A DNA stretch of 48,739 bases, taken from the NCBI GenBank assembly GCA_022763485.1, contig JALEGX010000061.1:1-48739 (forward strand), given 5' to 3'. The stretch's first letter is position 1. Every line of letters begins with the position of its first letter. The translations under genes were made by a program, and so were the position numbers. The stretch is from Paracoccaceae bacterium. Its GTDB lineage: Bacteria > Pseudomonadota > Alphaproteobacteria > Rhodobacterales > Rhodobacteraceae. This document shows, one piece after another, positions 36,131 to 43,858 of this stretch. Under the pieces are notes generated by a model. It did no database searches, was not told the origin of the DNA, and saw only the letters and a list, made by a program, of their open reading frames with translations.

Positions 36131-37009
36131 ATGGGCAAGAAGACCATCCTGACCGCCGCCATCACCGGCAACCTGATGACGCCTGAGATCAGCCCGCACC
36201 TGCCCGTCACGCCCGAGCAGATTGCGCAACAGGCGCTGGACGCGGCAAAGGCCGGAGCCTCAATTGTTCATTTGCATGTGCGCGATCCGGAGACCGCCAA
36301 GGGCTCAATGCGGATGGACCTCTACCGGGAACTGGTGGAGCGGATCCGTGAACAGAACGAAGATATCATCCTGAACCTGACCACCGGCGAGGGCGGGCGG
36401 TTCGTGCCCTCCGATGACGACCCGCAAATCGCCGCACAGGGCTCGACCCTGTGTGCGCCAGAAAAGCGGGTTGCCCATGTTGAAGAGCTGCGGCCCGAAA
36501 TCTGCACGCTTGATTTCAATACGATGTGGTCAGGACAGGCCAGCGTCATAAACAGCCCCCGCAATGTCGAGATCATGGCAAATCGCATCTATGCGGCAGG
36601 TGTGACCCCCGAGATCGAAATCTTCGATTCCGGCGACTTGCATATGGTCAAGGATTTCGTGGCGCGTGGCGTGCTGAAGACGCCCCTGATGGTTCAAATG
36701 GTGCTGGGCGTCCGCTTCGGGGCCGTGGCCAACCCGGAAACCATGGCCTTTCTGGCAAGCCAGCTGCCTGCCGGGACGGAATGGGCAGGTTTCGGGATCG
36801 GACGGATGGCCTTTCCGATGCTGGCCCAGGCGTTCCTGTTGGGCGGTCACTGCCGCATCGGCATGGAAGACACCGCCTATATCCGGAAGGGCGAGCACTG
36901 CACCTCCAATGCGCAGCTGGTCGAAAAAGCGGTTTCAATCATTGATCACCTGGGCGGGGCCATCGCCTCTCCTGACGACGCCCGCGCCATTCTGGGCCTG
37001 AACACATGA
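36131..37009 (+). CDS. Beta-keto acid cleavage enzyme (BKACE, DUF849), second copy
   Basis: 292-aa Zn-dependent enzyme. The Zn ligands His47 and His49 are in IVHLHVRDP, and CRIGMEDTAY near residue 245 is the C-terminal family block. In place of the ASMNIGSMNFG segment of the first copy it has CTLDFNTMWSGQASV, so the substrate pocket differs. It follows the aminotransferase by one base and its stop overlaps the P450 start by four bases. It would convert a beta-keto acid plus acetyl-CoA into acetoacetate and an acyl-CoA. Confidence 0.86.
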   Translation: MGKKTILTAAITGNLMTPEISPHLPVTPEQIAQQALDAAKAGASIVHLHVRDPETAKGSMRMDLYRELVERIREQNEDIILNLTTGEGGRFVPSDDDPQIAAQGSTLCAPEKRVAHVEELRPEICTLDFNTMWSGQASVINSPRNVEIMANRIYAAGVTPEIEIFDSGDLHMVKDFVARGVLKTPLMVQMVLGVRFGAVANPETMAFLASQLPAGTEWAGFGIGRMAFPMLAQAFLLGGHCRIGMEDTAYIRKGEHCTSNAQLVEKAVSIIDHLGGAIASPDDARAILGLNT

Positions 37010-38196
37010 CCGAGGACATCATGACAGACATTCCCGTAATCGAAGGGATCTCCATCGCTGACCTGCACCGTGATCCCACGGGGATTTATGCCCGCCTGCG
37101 TCGCGAAGCACCGGTGGCGCTGATGAAGTCGACCGGCCGTGTCCTGCTGACCAAAGCCGAAGATGTGCGCCGGGCCAAGGAAGATCTGGACGCCTTTACG
37201 TCCGAAGATACGACCACCCCGGCAGAACGCGCATTTCAGGCAACGTCGATGATGCGCAAGGACGGGGCCCAGCACCGGGCTGAACGCATGGCGATGGCGC
37301 CGGGCCTGTCGGCGGGCAAGATCAAGACCACCTGGCGTGCCTTGTCGGAACGGCTGACCGGGGAATACCTGGACAAGCTGGCCGGTGCCGATCGGGCGGA
37401 ACTGTTTACCGAGCTGGCCGCGCCCTACGCTGGTGCGATCCTGGGCGAGGTTCTGGGCCTGCACGGCGCAAGCGCCGATGATGTGGTCCGTTGGAGCCAG
37501 GTCCTGATCGACGGAGCAGGAAACGTTGCGGGCGACGAAGAAGTCTTTGCCCGCTCCGACGCGGTGAACGACGAAATCAACGCGCTGATCGATGAGAACA
37601 TGGCGCGTTTCCGGACGAACCCGGATGACAGCGTGCTGAGCGCGATGACCAACGCCAAGGCCCCGCTGGATCTGGAGCGGATCCGCTGCAATATCAAGGT
37701 GGCCATCGGTGGCGGCGTCAACGAACCGCGTGATGCCCTGCTGACCGCCATCTTTGGCCTGCTGACCAACCCCGATCAGCGTGATGCGGCCGTGGCGGAT
37801 CCGGCGCTTATGGCGCGCGCCTTCGAAGAGGGAATCCGCTGGGTCGCCCCGATCCAGACCAGCCCGCGCAAAACGCTGAAGCCCGTGGTGATGAGCGGGA
37901 TTGAACTGCCTGCGGGGACACGCGTTTCAACCATCCAGGCCTCGGCCAATCATGACGAGGATCTGTATGAGCATCCGGAGAGGTTTGACATCTTCCGCAG
38001 CGAAGAACGGCATTTTTCCTTCGGCAACGGATCGCATTTCTGCATGGGCACCCACCTGTCACGGATGAGCGTGGCTCAGGTGATGCTGCCCGCCCTGTTC
38101 GAACGCTTCCCGAACATGGCGCTGGTCGATGCTGATGCGGTGGAATGGTACGGGTTTACCTTCCGCGGACCGTTGTCTTTGGACGTGACCCTGTGA
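37006..38196 (+). CDS. Cytochrome P450
   Basis: 396-aa soluble bacterial P450. The heme-binding Cys346 lies in FSFGNGSHFCMGTHL, the K-helix E-x-x-R at Glu275-Arg278 (EEGIRW). The I-helix reads GGGVNEPRD (residues 235-243), without the acid-Thr pair normally used in proton delivery. Candidate reactions are hydroxylation or O-/N-demethylation. The start overlaps the BKACE stop (ATGA); a second ATG at 37021 is possible. No ferredoxin or reductase dedicated to it is seen in the window. Confidence 0.87.
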   Translation: MTEDIMTDIPVIEGISIADLHRDPTGIYARLRREAPVALMKSTGRVLLTKAEDVRRAKEDLDAFTSEDTTTPAERAFQATSMMRKDGAQHRAERMAMAPGLSAGKIKTTWRALSERLTGEYLDKLAGADRAELFTELAAPYAGAILGEVLGLHGASADDVVRWSQVLIDGAGNVAGDEEVFARSDAVNDEINALIDENMARFRTNPDDSVLSAMTNAKAPLDLERIRCNIKVAIGGGVNEPRDALLTAIFGLLTNPDQRDAAVADPALMARAFEEGIRWVAPIQTSPRKTLKPVVMSGIELPAGTRVSTIQASANHDEDLYEHPERFDIFRSEERHFSFGNGSHFCMGTHLSRMSVAQVMLPALFERFPNMALVDADAVEWYGFTFRGPLSLDVTL

Positions 38197-38201
38197 ACCG
38201 C

Positions 38202-38990
38202 CTAGGTGCCCGTATACCCCAATTCGCGCGAGATCTGCAGCGCCGTGGCCTGGGTTTCGGGTACATAGAAGCCGTCAATCCGGTCAAAATCAAAGCCGGT
38301 ATCCGGTCCCGAAATATTCACACAGGCAACGATCTTGCCGCCGTTGTCGCGCACCGGAACCGCCACGCTGGAGCCACCGGGATCCCGGAACCCCTGCGAA
38401 AAGACGAAACCCGTTTCGCGCACGTCCTGGACACGCTGGCGCAGTGCTTCAAAGCTGGTAGGCGTATGTTCGGTGAAGGGCGTCATCTCGATATCGGCGC
38501 AGAAGGCCTGCAGTTCCGCATCAGTGCGGTCGCCCAGAAGGCACCAGCCAATGGCCGAGGCATAGGCCTGGGTCCGCGTGCCCGTGACCATGCTGGAGAC
38601 AAAGCCGCTGCGGGCCTGATGGCTGCCCAGATAGAGCACGTCGTGCCCCTCCAGCACGCTGAGGTGCGCGCCGACGCCGGTCTTGTCGCGCAGCGCGGAC
38701 AGGAAGGGCCGCGCAATGGCGGTGATCGGCTGTTGGTTGAGGTAGGCAAACCCCAGGTTCAGAACCCGAGCGCCCAGCGTATAGGTGTTCTTCTGCTCGG
38801 CCTCTTTCAGGAAATCCATCTGTCGCAGGGTATAGACAAGGCGAAAGGCGGACGACCGGCTCAGCTCCATGGCGCGGGCAATCTCGCTCAGCGACATTGG
38901 ATGATCCGCAGCGCCCAGAATCTCCAGCACGCGCAGGCCGCGATGCAGGCCCGGGACAAAATACACACCATGGTTCGGGGATTCAGACAT
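38202..38990 (-). CDS. IclR-family transcription regulator
   Basis: 262-aa regulator with an N-terminal winged helix (LSEIARAMELSRSSAFRLVYTLRQMDFL, residues 30-60) and a C-terminal IclR effector domain (VLYLGSHQARSGFVSSMVTG, VAVPVRDNGGKIVACVNISGP). The ATG at 38990 is preferred to a TTG at 39038 that would overlap the control region. It is divergent from the intradiol dioxygenase genes and ends 5 bases from the P450 stop, facing it. IclR proteins commonly control aromatic breakdown (PcaR, PobR); the effector here is unknown. Confidence 0.87.
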   Translation of the reverse strand: MSESPNHGVYFVPGLHRGLRVLEILGAADHPMSLSEIARAMELSRSSAFRLVYTLRQMDFLKEAEQKNTYTLGARVLNLGFAYLNQQPITAIARPFLSALRDKTGVGAHLSVLEGHDVLYLGSHQARSGFVSSMVTGTRTQAYASAIGWCLLGDRTDAELQAFCADIEMTPFTEHTPTSFEALRQRVQDVRETGFVFSQGFRDPGGSSVAVPVRDNGGKIVACVNISGPDTGFDFDRIDGFYVPETQATALQISRELGYTGT

Positions 38991-39025
38991 TCCTGGCTCG
39001 ACTATTCTCGACTTCTTTTTCAGTC

Positions 39026-39054
39026 GTTTTACATGCAAAACACCTCATATGCAA
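39026..39054. promoter_or_regulatory. Candidate IclR operator
   Basis: GTTTTACATGCAAAAC (39026-39041) is a 16-bp palindrome with one mismatched pair, followed by a CACC and TATGCAA (39048-39054). It lies between the IclR gene and the dioxygenase genes, as autoregulating IclR sites do. Confidence 0.5.
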
Positions 39055-39067
39055 TGGAGGAAACACG

Positions 39068-39673
39068 ATGACGCAGGAGCACGGGCAGAACGCGTTGCTG
39101 CCCACGAACGAAGACACCTGTGGGCCCTATTTCCCGATCTATTTCCGGGATGAAAGCCTGGAGGATCTGACCCGCATCGACCCCGGCGTTCTGGCTGGAG
39201 CGTCCGGTCAGCACATCATCCTGCGCGGGCGGGTGCTGGACCGGCATGGTGATCTGGCCAATGGCGTAGTGATGGAGTTCTGGCAGGCGAACGCCAAGGG
39301 CGTCTATCGCAATCCCTCCAGCGCCGGACATCCGGATATTGATCCCTGGTTCGATGGCTATGGGCGCCTTAGGTCGGATACCGGAGCGTACAAGTTCCGC
39401 ACCATCATGCCCGGCGCCAGTGCAGATCGCGCCCCCAACATCACGGTCACGATCTTCTCGGACGGGATCAACCGGATCGTGACGCAGATCTTCTTTGCCG
39501 ATCAGCCCGGCAATGACACCGATCCCTTGCTGTCCGCACTGGATGAAGCCGACCGGCCCAAGCTGATCGCGCGTCACGACGGGCGCACGGTGGACGGGGC
39601 CGAGGTTTACCTGCTGGACATCATCATGGCCGGTGACGGCGAAACCCCGTTTTTTGACGACTTCGAAAGCTGA
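39068..39673 (+). CDS. pcaG: Intradiol dioxygenase, protocatechuate 3,4-dioxygenase alpha-like subunit
   Basis: 201 aa, the length of PcaG, with the GPYFP start, RGRVLDRHGDLANGVVMEFWQANAKGVY and FRTIMPG blocks of the intradiol fold. It lacks the iron-binding Tyr/His set, as alpha subunits do (the position of the histidine pair reads NITVTIFSDG). It would pair with the next gene to form the alpha-beta enzyme that opens a catechol ring between the hydroxyls. The ATG at 39068 has GGAGG 8 bases upstream. The order alpha-beta is the reverse of the common pcaH-pcaG order, and no other protocatechuate genes follow. Confidence 0.82.
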   Translation: MTQEHGQNALLPTNEDTCGPYFPIYFRDESLEDLTRIDPGVLAGASGQHIILRGRVLDRHGDLANGVVMEFWQANAKGVYRNPSSAGHPDIDPWFDGYGRLRSDTGAYKFRTIMPGASADRAPNITVTIFSDGINRIVTQIFFADQPGNDTDPLLSALDEADRPKLIARHDGRTVDGAEVYLLDIIMAGDGETPFFDDFES

Positions 39674-39688
39674 GAGGAGGAGGTCAAG

Positions 39689-40357
39689 ATGACCAAGCTA
39701 GGACGCCAAATCGGCATCGGGCCGACCGACAACACCTCGGATCAGCGCACGCCGCGCCAACGGCTGCGGCTGATCCCGGAAAGCGCACGAGAAAGCTTTG
39801 TGCCCTATGTGCCCGCCCGCTACACCACCCGCGCCCATGAATGGGATCTGACGCGGATCTCCCCGGATCGGCCGCGTGCCGACGGATCCCCCATCGAAGT
39901 GACGGGCACCGTTCGCACTGAAAGCGGGGCCCCGGTGCGCAACGGCCTGATCGAGATCTGGAACGCCAATCACTATGGCCGTTATCGCCATGTCGAAGAC
40001 GGCTCTGGCCTGCCGCTGGATGAAAATTTCTTTGGCATGGGCCGCGTGCTGACCGATGAAAACGGCACCTACAAGTTCTGGACGATCAGCCCAGGTGCCT
40101 ATCTGGCACGCCCCGACATCGGGCGCTGGCGCCCGAAGCACATCCACCTGTCTGTCAGCGGCGGATCATCCCGCCTGATCACTCAGATGTACTTCCCGGG
40201 TGAGCCGAACAACGCCTCGGATCCGATGGCAATCCTGATGGGCGACGCGTTCGAGCGCAATCTGGGCAAGCCCTATGAAACCCCCGACATCGATGTGGAT
40301 CAGGGGTTCCGCTTCGACATCGTGGTCGGCGGAAGGAATGCCACGTTCTTTGAATAG
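39689..40357 (+). CDS. pcaH: Intradiol dioxygenase, protocatechuate 3,4-dioxygenase beta-like subunit
   Basis: 222-aa catalytic subunit. All four iron ligands are visible: Tyr99 (GRYRH), Tyr138 (SPGAYLARP), His151 and His153 (WRPKHIHL), plus the conserved Arg148. The N-terminal RLRLIPESARESFVPYVP and TGTVRTESGAPVRNGLIEIWNAN match PcaH. The substrate could be protocatechuate or another catechol acid. It lies 15 bases after the alpha subunit, and a hairpin follows its stop. Confidence 0.85.
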   Translation: MTKLGRQIGIGPTDNTSDQRTPRQRLRLIPESARESFVPYVPARYTTRAHEWDLTRISPDRPRADGSPIEVTGTVRTESGAPVRNGLIEIWNANHYGRYRHVEDGSGLPLDENFFGMGRVLTDENGTYKFWTISPGAYLARPDIGRWRPKHIHLSVSGGSSRLITQMYFPGEPNNASDPMAILMGDAFERNLGKPYETPDIDVDQGFRFDIVVGGRNATFFE

Positions 40358-40368
40358 TCCTGCAACGT

Positions 40369-40398
40369 CTCAAGGCCGTGGTTTGCCCCGGCCTTGAG
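40369..40398. terminator. Bidirectional terminator hairpin
   Basis: Perfect 9-bp stem CTCAAGGCC/GGCCTTGAG with a 12-base loop between the convergent dioxygenase and FAD-oxidase genes. Confidence 0.6.
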
Positions 40399-40409
40399 AA
40401 CACTGTGGG

Positions 40410-41810
40410 TCAGCCTGCATCGTCCCCTTGCAGCAACTTGCCGGGGTTCATGATCCCCTGCGGATCGAAGCTGTGTTTCAGGATCTGCATCATCCGGTAT
40501 TCGACATCGCTTTTCTGCCGACGCATCCGGTCCACAAAAACCGATCCGACCCCATGTTCGGCCACGATCGATCCCCCAAGGCTCCAGATCAACGCATCCA
40601 CCTGCGCATAGATCGGTGAGCTGACCTCATCGGCGCGGGCTTCGGTTGGGAAAACGCTGTAGTGGATGTTGCCGTCGCCCACATGACCCACCGCATAGCA
40701 GATCGCGTCGGCATCAATTGCACGGACCTCAACTTCTGCACATTCCAGAAACTCCACCATACGGTGCACCGGAACCGAAACGTCCCATTTCAGCATGGGG
40801 CGCTGGAAGTATTGATGCGGGATCATCTGCTCGCGAATTTCCCACAGGTTCTGCTCTTGCGCCAAGGATTGCGACAGCACCGCATCGCTCAGGATCCCCT
40901 GCTCAAACCCGGCTTCAAATAGCTCCAACAAGGGCGCGCTGACATCGTCACGCCCGGCGAACTTCAGCAGCAGATACCAATCGGCCCGCGTCTCAAGTGG
41001 GCGCTGCAGATCGGGGTAACGCAGCAACGCTTTTTCGACCCCAAGACCCGGCAGCAGTTCAAAGGCCACTAGCTGCTGCCCGCCCATGTCCCGCGCCATG
41101 TCAAAGAACTCGCCAAGCCGGCTCATGTCATCCAAAACTGCCATCATGGACTGGCTCACCGGTTGGCGCGGATGCAGCTTGAACACCAACCGGGTGATGA
41201 CGCCCAAAGTGCCTTCGGACCCAATGAACAGGTGCTTCAGGTCATAACCGGAGTTGTCCTTGATCAGGCTACGTAGGCCGTTCCAAACCGTGCCGTCCGG
41301 CAGCACGACCTCCAGCCCCAGTACCTGTTCGCGGGTTGTCCCGTAGCGCAGCACGTTCAGCCCGCCACCATTGGTGGCCACCGCACCGCCCACCGTGGCG
41401 GTCCCGCGCGCACCCCAATCGGGCGCAAAGACGCGGTTCGCCTCAGCCGCGGCATCCTGCAGGGTCTGCATCAGCACCCCCGCTTCGACCGTTGCAGTGT
41501 TTGCTGCCGCGTTCACCTCGATCAAACGGTTCATCCGGGACAACGACAGCAGCACTGCACTTTGCCCGCTCAGCGGAACCGCCATGCCGCAGACGTTGGT
41601 ATTGCCCCCTTGCGGCACAATCGCGATCCCATGGGCCGCGCAGAACCGGACCAGATCCGAAACCTGTTCGGTTGTCGCCGGGCGGGCGATCAGCAAGCAG
41701 GCGGTTTCAGTGCCCAGGATATCCTGCAGGAAATGCGCGCCATCTTCGGGCAGAAGCCATCCATCGGGTCCTAGCAGCTCTTTCAACTGCGCCAGAGTGT
41801 CCGCCATCAT
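40410..41810 (-). CDS. FAD-linked D-2-hydroxyacid dehydrogenase (GlcD/D-lactate/D-2-hydroxyglutarate type)
   Basis: 466-aa flavoprotein with a PCMH-type FAD domain (IVPQGGNTNVCGM, GARGTATVGGAVATNGGG, LFIGSEGTLGVIT) and a C-terminal FAD-oxidase domain containing HVGDGNIHYSVFP and EHGVGSVF, the metal- and substrate-site motifs of this group. It oxidises a D-2-hydroxy acid to a 2-keto acid. It is the last gene of the MarR-TctCBA operon, 26 bases after tctA, so the imported solute may be a hydroxy acid or be converted to one. Confidence 0.86.
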   Translation of the reverse strand: MMADTLAQLKELLGPDGWLLPEDGAHFLQDILGTETACLLIARPATTEQVSDLVRFCAAHGIAIVPQGGNTNVCGMAVPLSGQSAVLLSLSRMNRLIEVNAAANTATVEAGVLMQTLQDAAAEANRVFAPDWGARGTATVGGAVATNGGGLNVLRYGTTREQVLGLEVVLPDGTVWNGLRSLIKDNSGYDLKHLFIGSEGTLGVITRLVFKLHPRQPVSQSMMAVLDDMSRLGEFFDMARDMGGQQLVAFELLPGLGVEKALLRYPDLQRPLETRADWYLLLKFAGRDDVSAPLLELFEAGFEQGILSDAVLSQSLAQEQNLWEIREQMIPHQYFQRPMLKWDVSVPVHRMVEFLECAEVEVRAIDADAICYAVGHVGDGNIHYSVFPTEARADEVSSPIYAQVDALIWSLGGSIVAEHGVGSVFVDRMRRQKSDVEYRMMQILKHSFDPQGIMNPGKLLQGDDAG

Positions 41811-41836
41811 GGCCTCCTGATGTATGCTTGCAAGTT

Positions 41837-43360
41837 TCAGTCTTCGATACTGACCGAGGCACCGGGATCTTCAGGCGTGCGCCGGGACAGGAACCATGCC
41901 GTTGTGACCGCCGCCAGGACAAACAGGATCAGCGCGATCGGGTAGTTCACGATCTGCGTCCAATCCCCATTCATCAGGGCCAGGCTTTGCGACAGGGATA
42001 CTTCGAAGCGGGGGCCAAGAAAGAAGGAGATGATGAAGATCACCACCGAATATCCGTAGCTGGTCATCAGATATCCCAGCCCCGCAAAGATCAGCATGAC
42101 CGCCACGCCGAAGATGCCACCGGTCGCCATCGAAACACCGACAATGCACAGCAGCAGCGCAGAGGCGAAGATGATGGATTCCGGCGCCGAGACAACCTTG
42201 ACCCAGAACCGCAGACCCGCCTGCCCGACCCAGAGGTTCAGGATATTGGCCATGATCATCGCGCCGAACAGGCCATAGATCAGCCGGCCCTGGTCCTGAA
42301 ACAGCAGCGGACCGGGTTGGATCCCGTGGATCATGAAGGCACTGATGATCAAAGCGGCGCCAACGCTGCCCGGGATGCCAAGTGTCAGCAGCGGTATGAG
42401 GTTTGACCCGACCACCGCCGAGTTCGCGGATTCAGCCGCAGCAATCCCGTGCAGGTTGCCCTTGCCGAAGGTTTCGGGTTCTTTCGACGTGCTCTTTGCC
42501 GTTGCATAGGACATGAACGCCGCAGCCGTGGACCCGATACCGGGCAGTGCCCCAAGGATGGTGCCAATCACCGCGCCGCGCAGCATGGTAAAGCGACAGG
42601 CCCAATATTCCGCCCATGTCACCCGCCGGTCGTTCGGATCGCCGGTATCACGGACCTCAATGGCGCCTTTCATCTCTCCCTGGATCTGGGACAGGCGGCG
42701 CAGGATCTCGGAGATGGCCAGCATCCCGATGGCAACCGAGGCCAGCGGCAGCCCGTCAAACAGCTCCCAATACCCGAACAACAGGCGCGGCGTGTAATTC
42801 TCGGGGTCGCTGCCGATCATCGCACAGAGCAGACCCAGCGCGGCGGCAATCACCCCTTTGATCAGCGAATTGCCAATCAGGCCGGACAGCACGGCAAAGG
42901 CAAAGATCATCAGGGCAAAGACTTCGACCGGGCCCATCCGCAGGGCCAGCACGGCCAGGGGCGCCGATACGGTGATCAGCACCAGATCGCTGAACGTGTC
43001 GCCGGTCACAGAAGAGAACAAAGCCATCTTGGTGGCCTTCAGCGGCTTGCCGTCCCGCGCCAGCGGATAGCCGTCCATTGCGGTTGCCGCAGCGTCCGGT
43101 GTGCCGGGCGTGTTCATCAGCACCGCCGGCACGGCCCCGCCGACCAAGCCGCCCTTGTTGACCCCTACAAGGAACGCAATGGCGGGCAATGGGTCCAGGC
43201 CGAAGGTGAACGGAATGGCAATCGCCATGGCCATGACCGGGCCGATCCCGGGCACCGCGCCGACGAACTGCCCGACGACAACACCAAACAGGACAAAGAG
43301 CAGGTTCCACAGCGTGAAGGCGTCGGCAAAGCCTGCAAGTATCGTAGCCAGATCAACCAT
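41837..43360 (-). CDS. tctA: Tripartite tricarboxylate transporter large permease TctA
   Basis: 507-aa membrane protein with about 12 hydrophobic segments. The two TctA family signatures are present: GAVPGIGPVMAMAIAIPFTFGL with GGAVPAVLMNTPGTPDAAATAMDGYPLA near the N-terminus, and GALPGIGSTAAAFMSYATAK with NLIPLLTLGIPGS in the second half. It moves carboxylates across the inner membrane with TctB, fed by TctC. The substrate is not predictable. Confidence 0.92.
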   Translation of the reverse strand: MVDLATILAGFADAFTLWNLLFVLFGVVVGQFVGAVPGIGPVMAMAIAIPFTFGLDPLPAIAFLVGVNKGGLVGGAVPAVLMNTPGTPDAAATAMDGYPLARDGKPLKATKMALFSSVTGDTFSDLVLITVSAPLAVLALRMGPVEVFALMIFAFAVLSGLIGNSLIKGVIAAALGLLCAMIGSDPENYTPRLLFGYWELFDGLPLASVAIGMLAISEILRRLSQIQGEMKGAIEVRDTGDPNDRRVTWAEYWACRFTMLRGAVIGTILGALPGIGSTAAAFMSYATAKSTSKEPETFGKGNLHGIAAAESANSAVVGSNLIPLLTLGIPGSVGAALIISAFMIHGIQPGPLLFQDQGRLIYGLFGAMIMANILNLWVGQAGLRFWVKVVSAPESIIFASALLLCIVGVSMATGGIFGVAVMLIFAGLGYLMTSYGYSVVIFIISFFLGPRFEVSLSQSLALMNGDWTQIVNYPIALILFVLAAVTTAWFLSRRTPEDPGASVSIED

Positions 43361-43372
43361 CCGTCATTCCCT

Positions 43373-43798
43373 TCAGGGCAGCGCCCGTTCCAGCACATAA
43401 GCCACCAGCCACCAGATCCCGGCCGGCAGCCCGACCACTCCCAACAGCAACCAAAAGGGCCGACGCTCACCAATCAGCAGCATCACAGCCAGCGCCAGAA
43501 CCGGAGCCGCGTAAACAAACCCCACATAGGACATCAGCAGCAGCCCGGCGGCCAGCAGGGTGAAATAGAGCCCGGCGAACATCATCTCGCGAGTGTTCTG
43601 TACACGGTGGGCGGTGGGTTTCAGCATCAGCAGGGCCCCGCAGATCGACAGCACCACTGCGATGGCATTCGGCACGGTGCTGGGCATCAGCCACGCGCCG
43701 TCCGCGACTTCCACGTATTTGGGGATGATCACAAAATAGAGCAGCACACCAAACAGCAGGAAAAAGCCGCCCGTCGCCCGATCTGCGGTCGTTTTCAT
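43373..43798 (-). CDS. tctB: Tripartite tricarboxylate transporter small permease TctB
   Basis: 141-aa protein with four hydrophobic segments (for example GGFFLLFGVLLYFVIIP and FWLLLGVVGLPAGIWWLVAYVL). I chose the ATG at 43798, which has GAGGGGGG 7 bases upstream; the ATG at 43804 is the alternative. It lies 12 bases before tctA and about 60 bases after tctC, with a terminator-like hairpin in that gap. Confidence 0.85.
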   Translation of the reverse strand: MKTTADRATGGFFLLFGVLLYFVIIPKYVEVADGAWLMPSTVPNAIAVVLSICGALLMLKPTAHRVQNTREMMFAGLYFTLLAAGLLLMSYVGFVYAAPVLALAVMLLIGERRPFWLLLGVVGLPAGIWWLVAYVLERALP

Positions 43799-43821
43799 GT
43801 TCATACCCCCCTCAAAAAGAA

Positions 43822-43847
43822 CGCCCGCCAACATCAGGTGGCGGGCG
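43822..43847 (-). terminator. Attenuator-type terminator between tctC and tctB
   Basis: On the transcribed strand a 9-bp stem (CGCCCGCCA/TGGCGGGCG, 8-base loop) is followed by TTCTTTTT, the form of an intrinsic terminator. It would leave more tctC than tctBA transcript. Confidence 0.75.
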
Positions 43848-43858
43848 CATCTGCCGGT

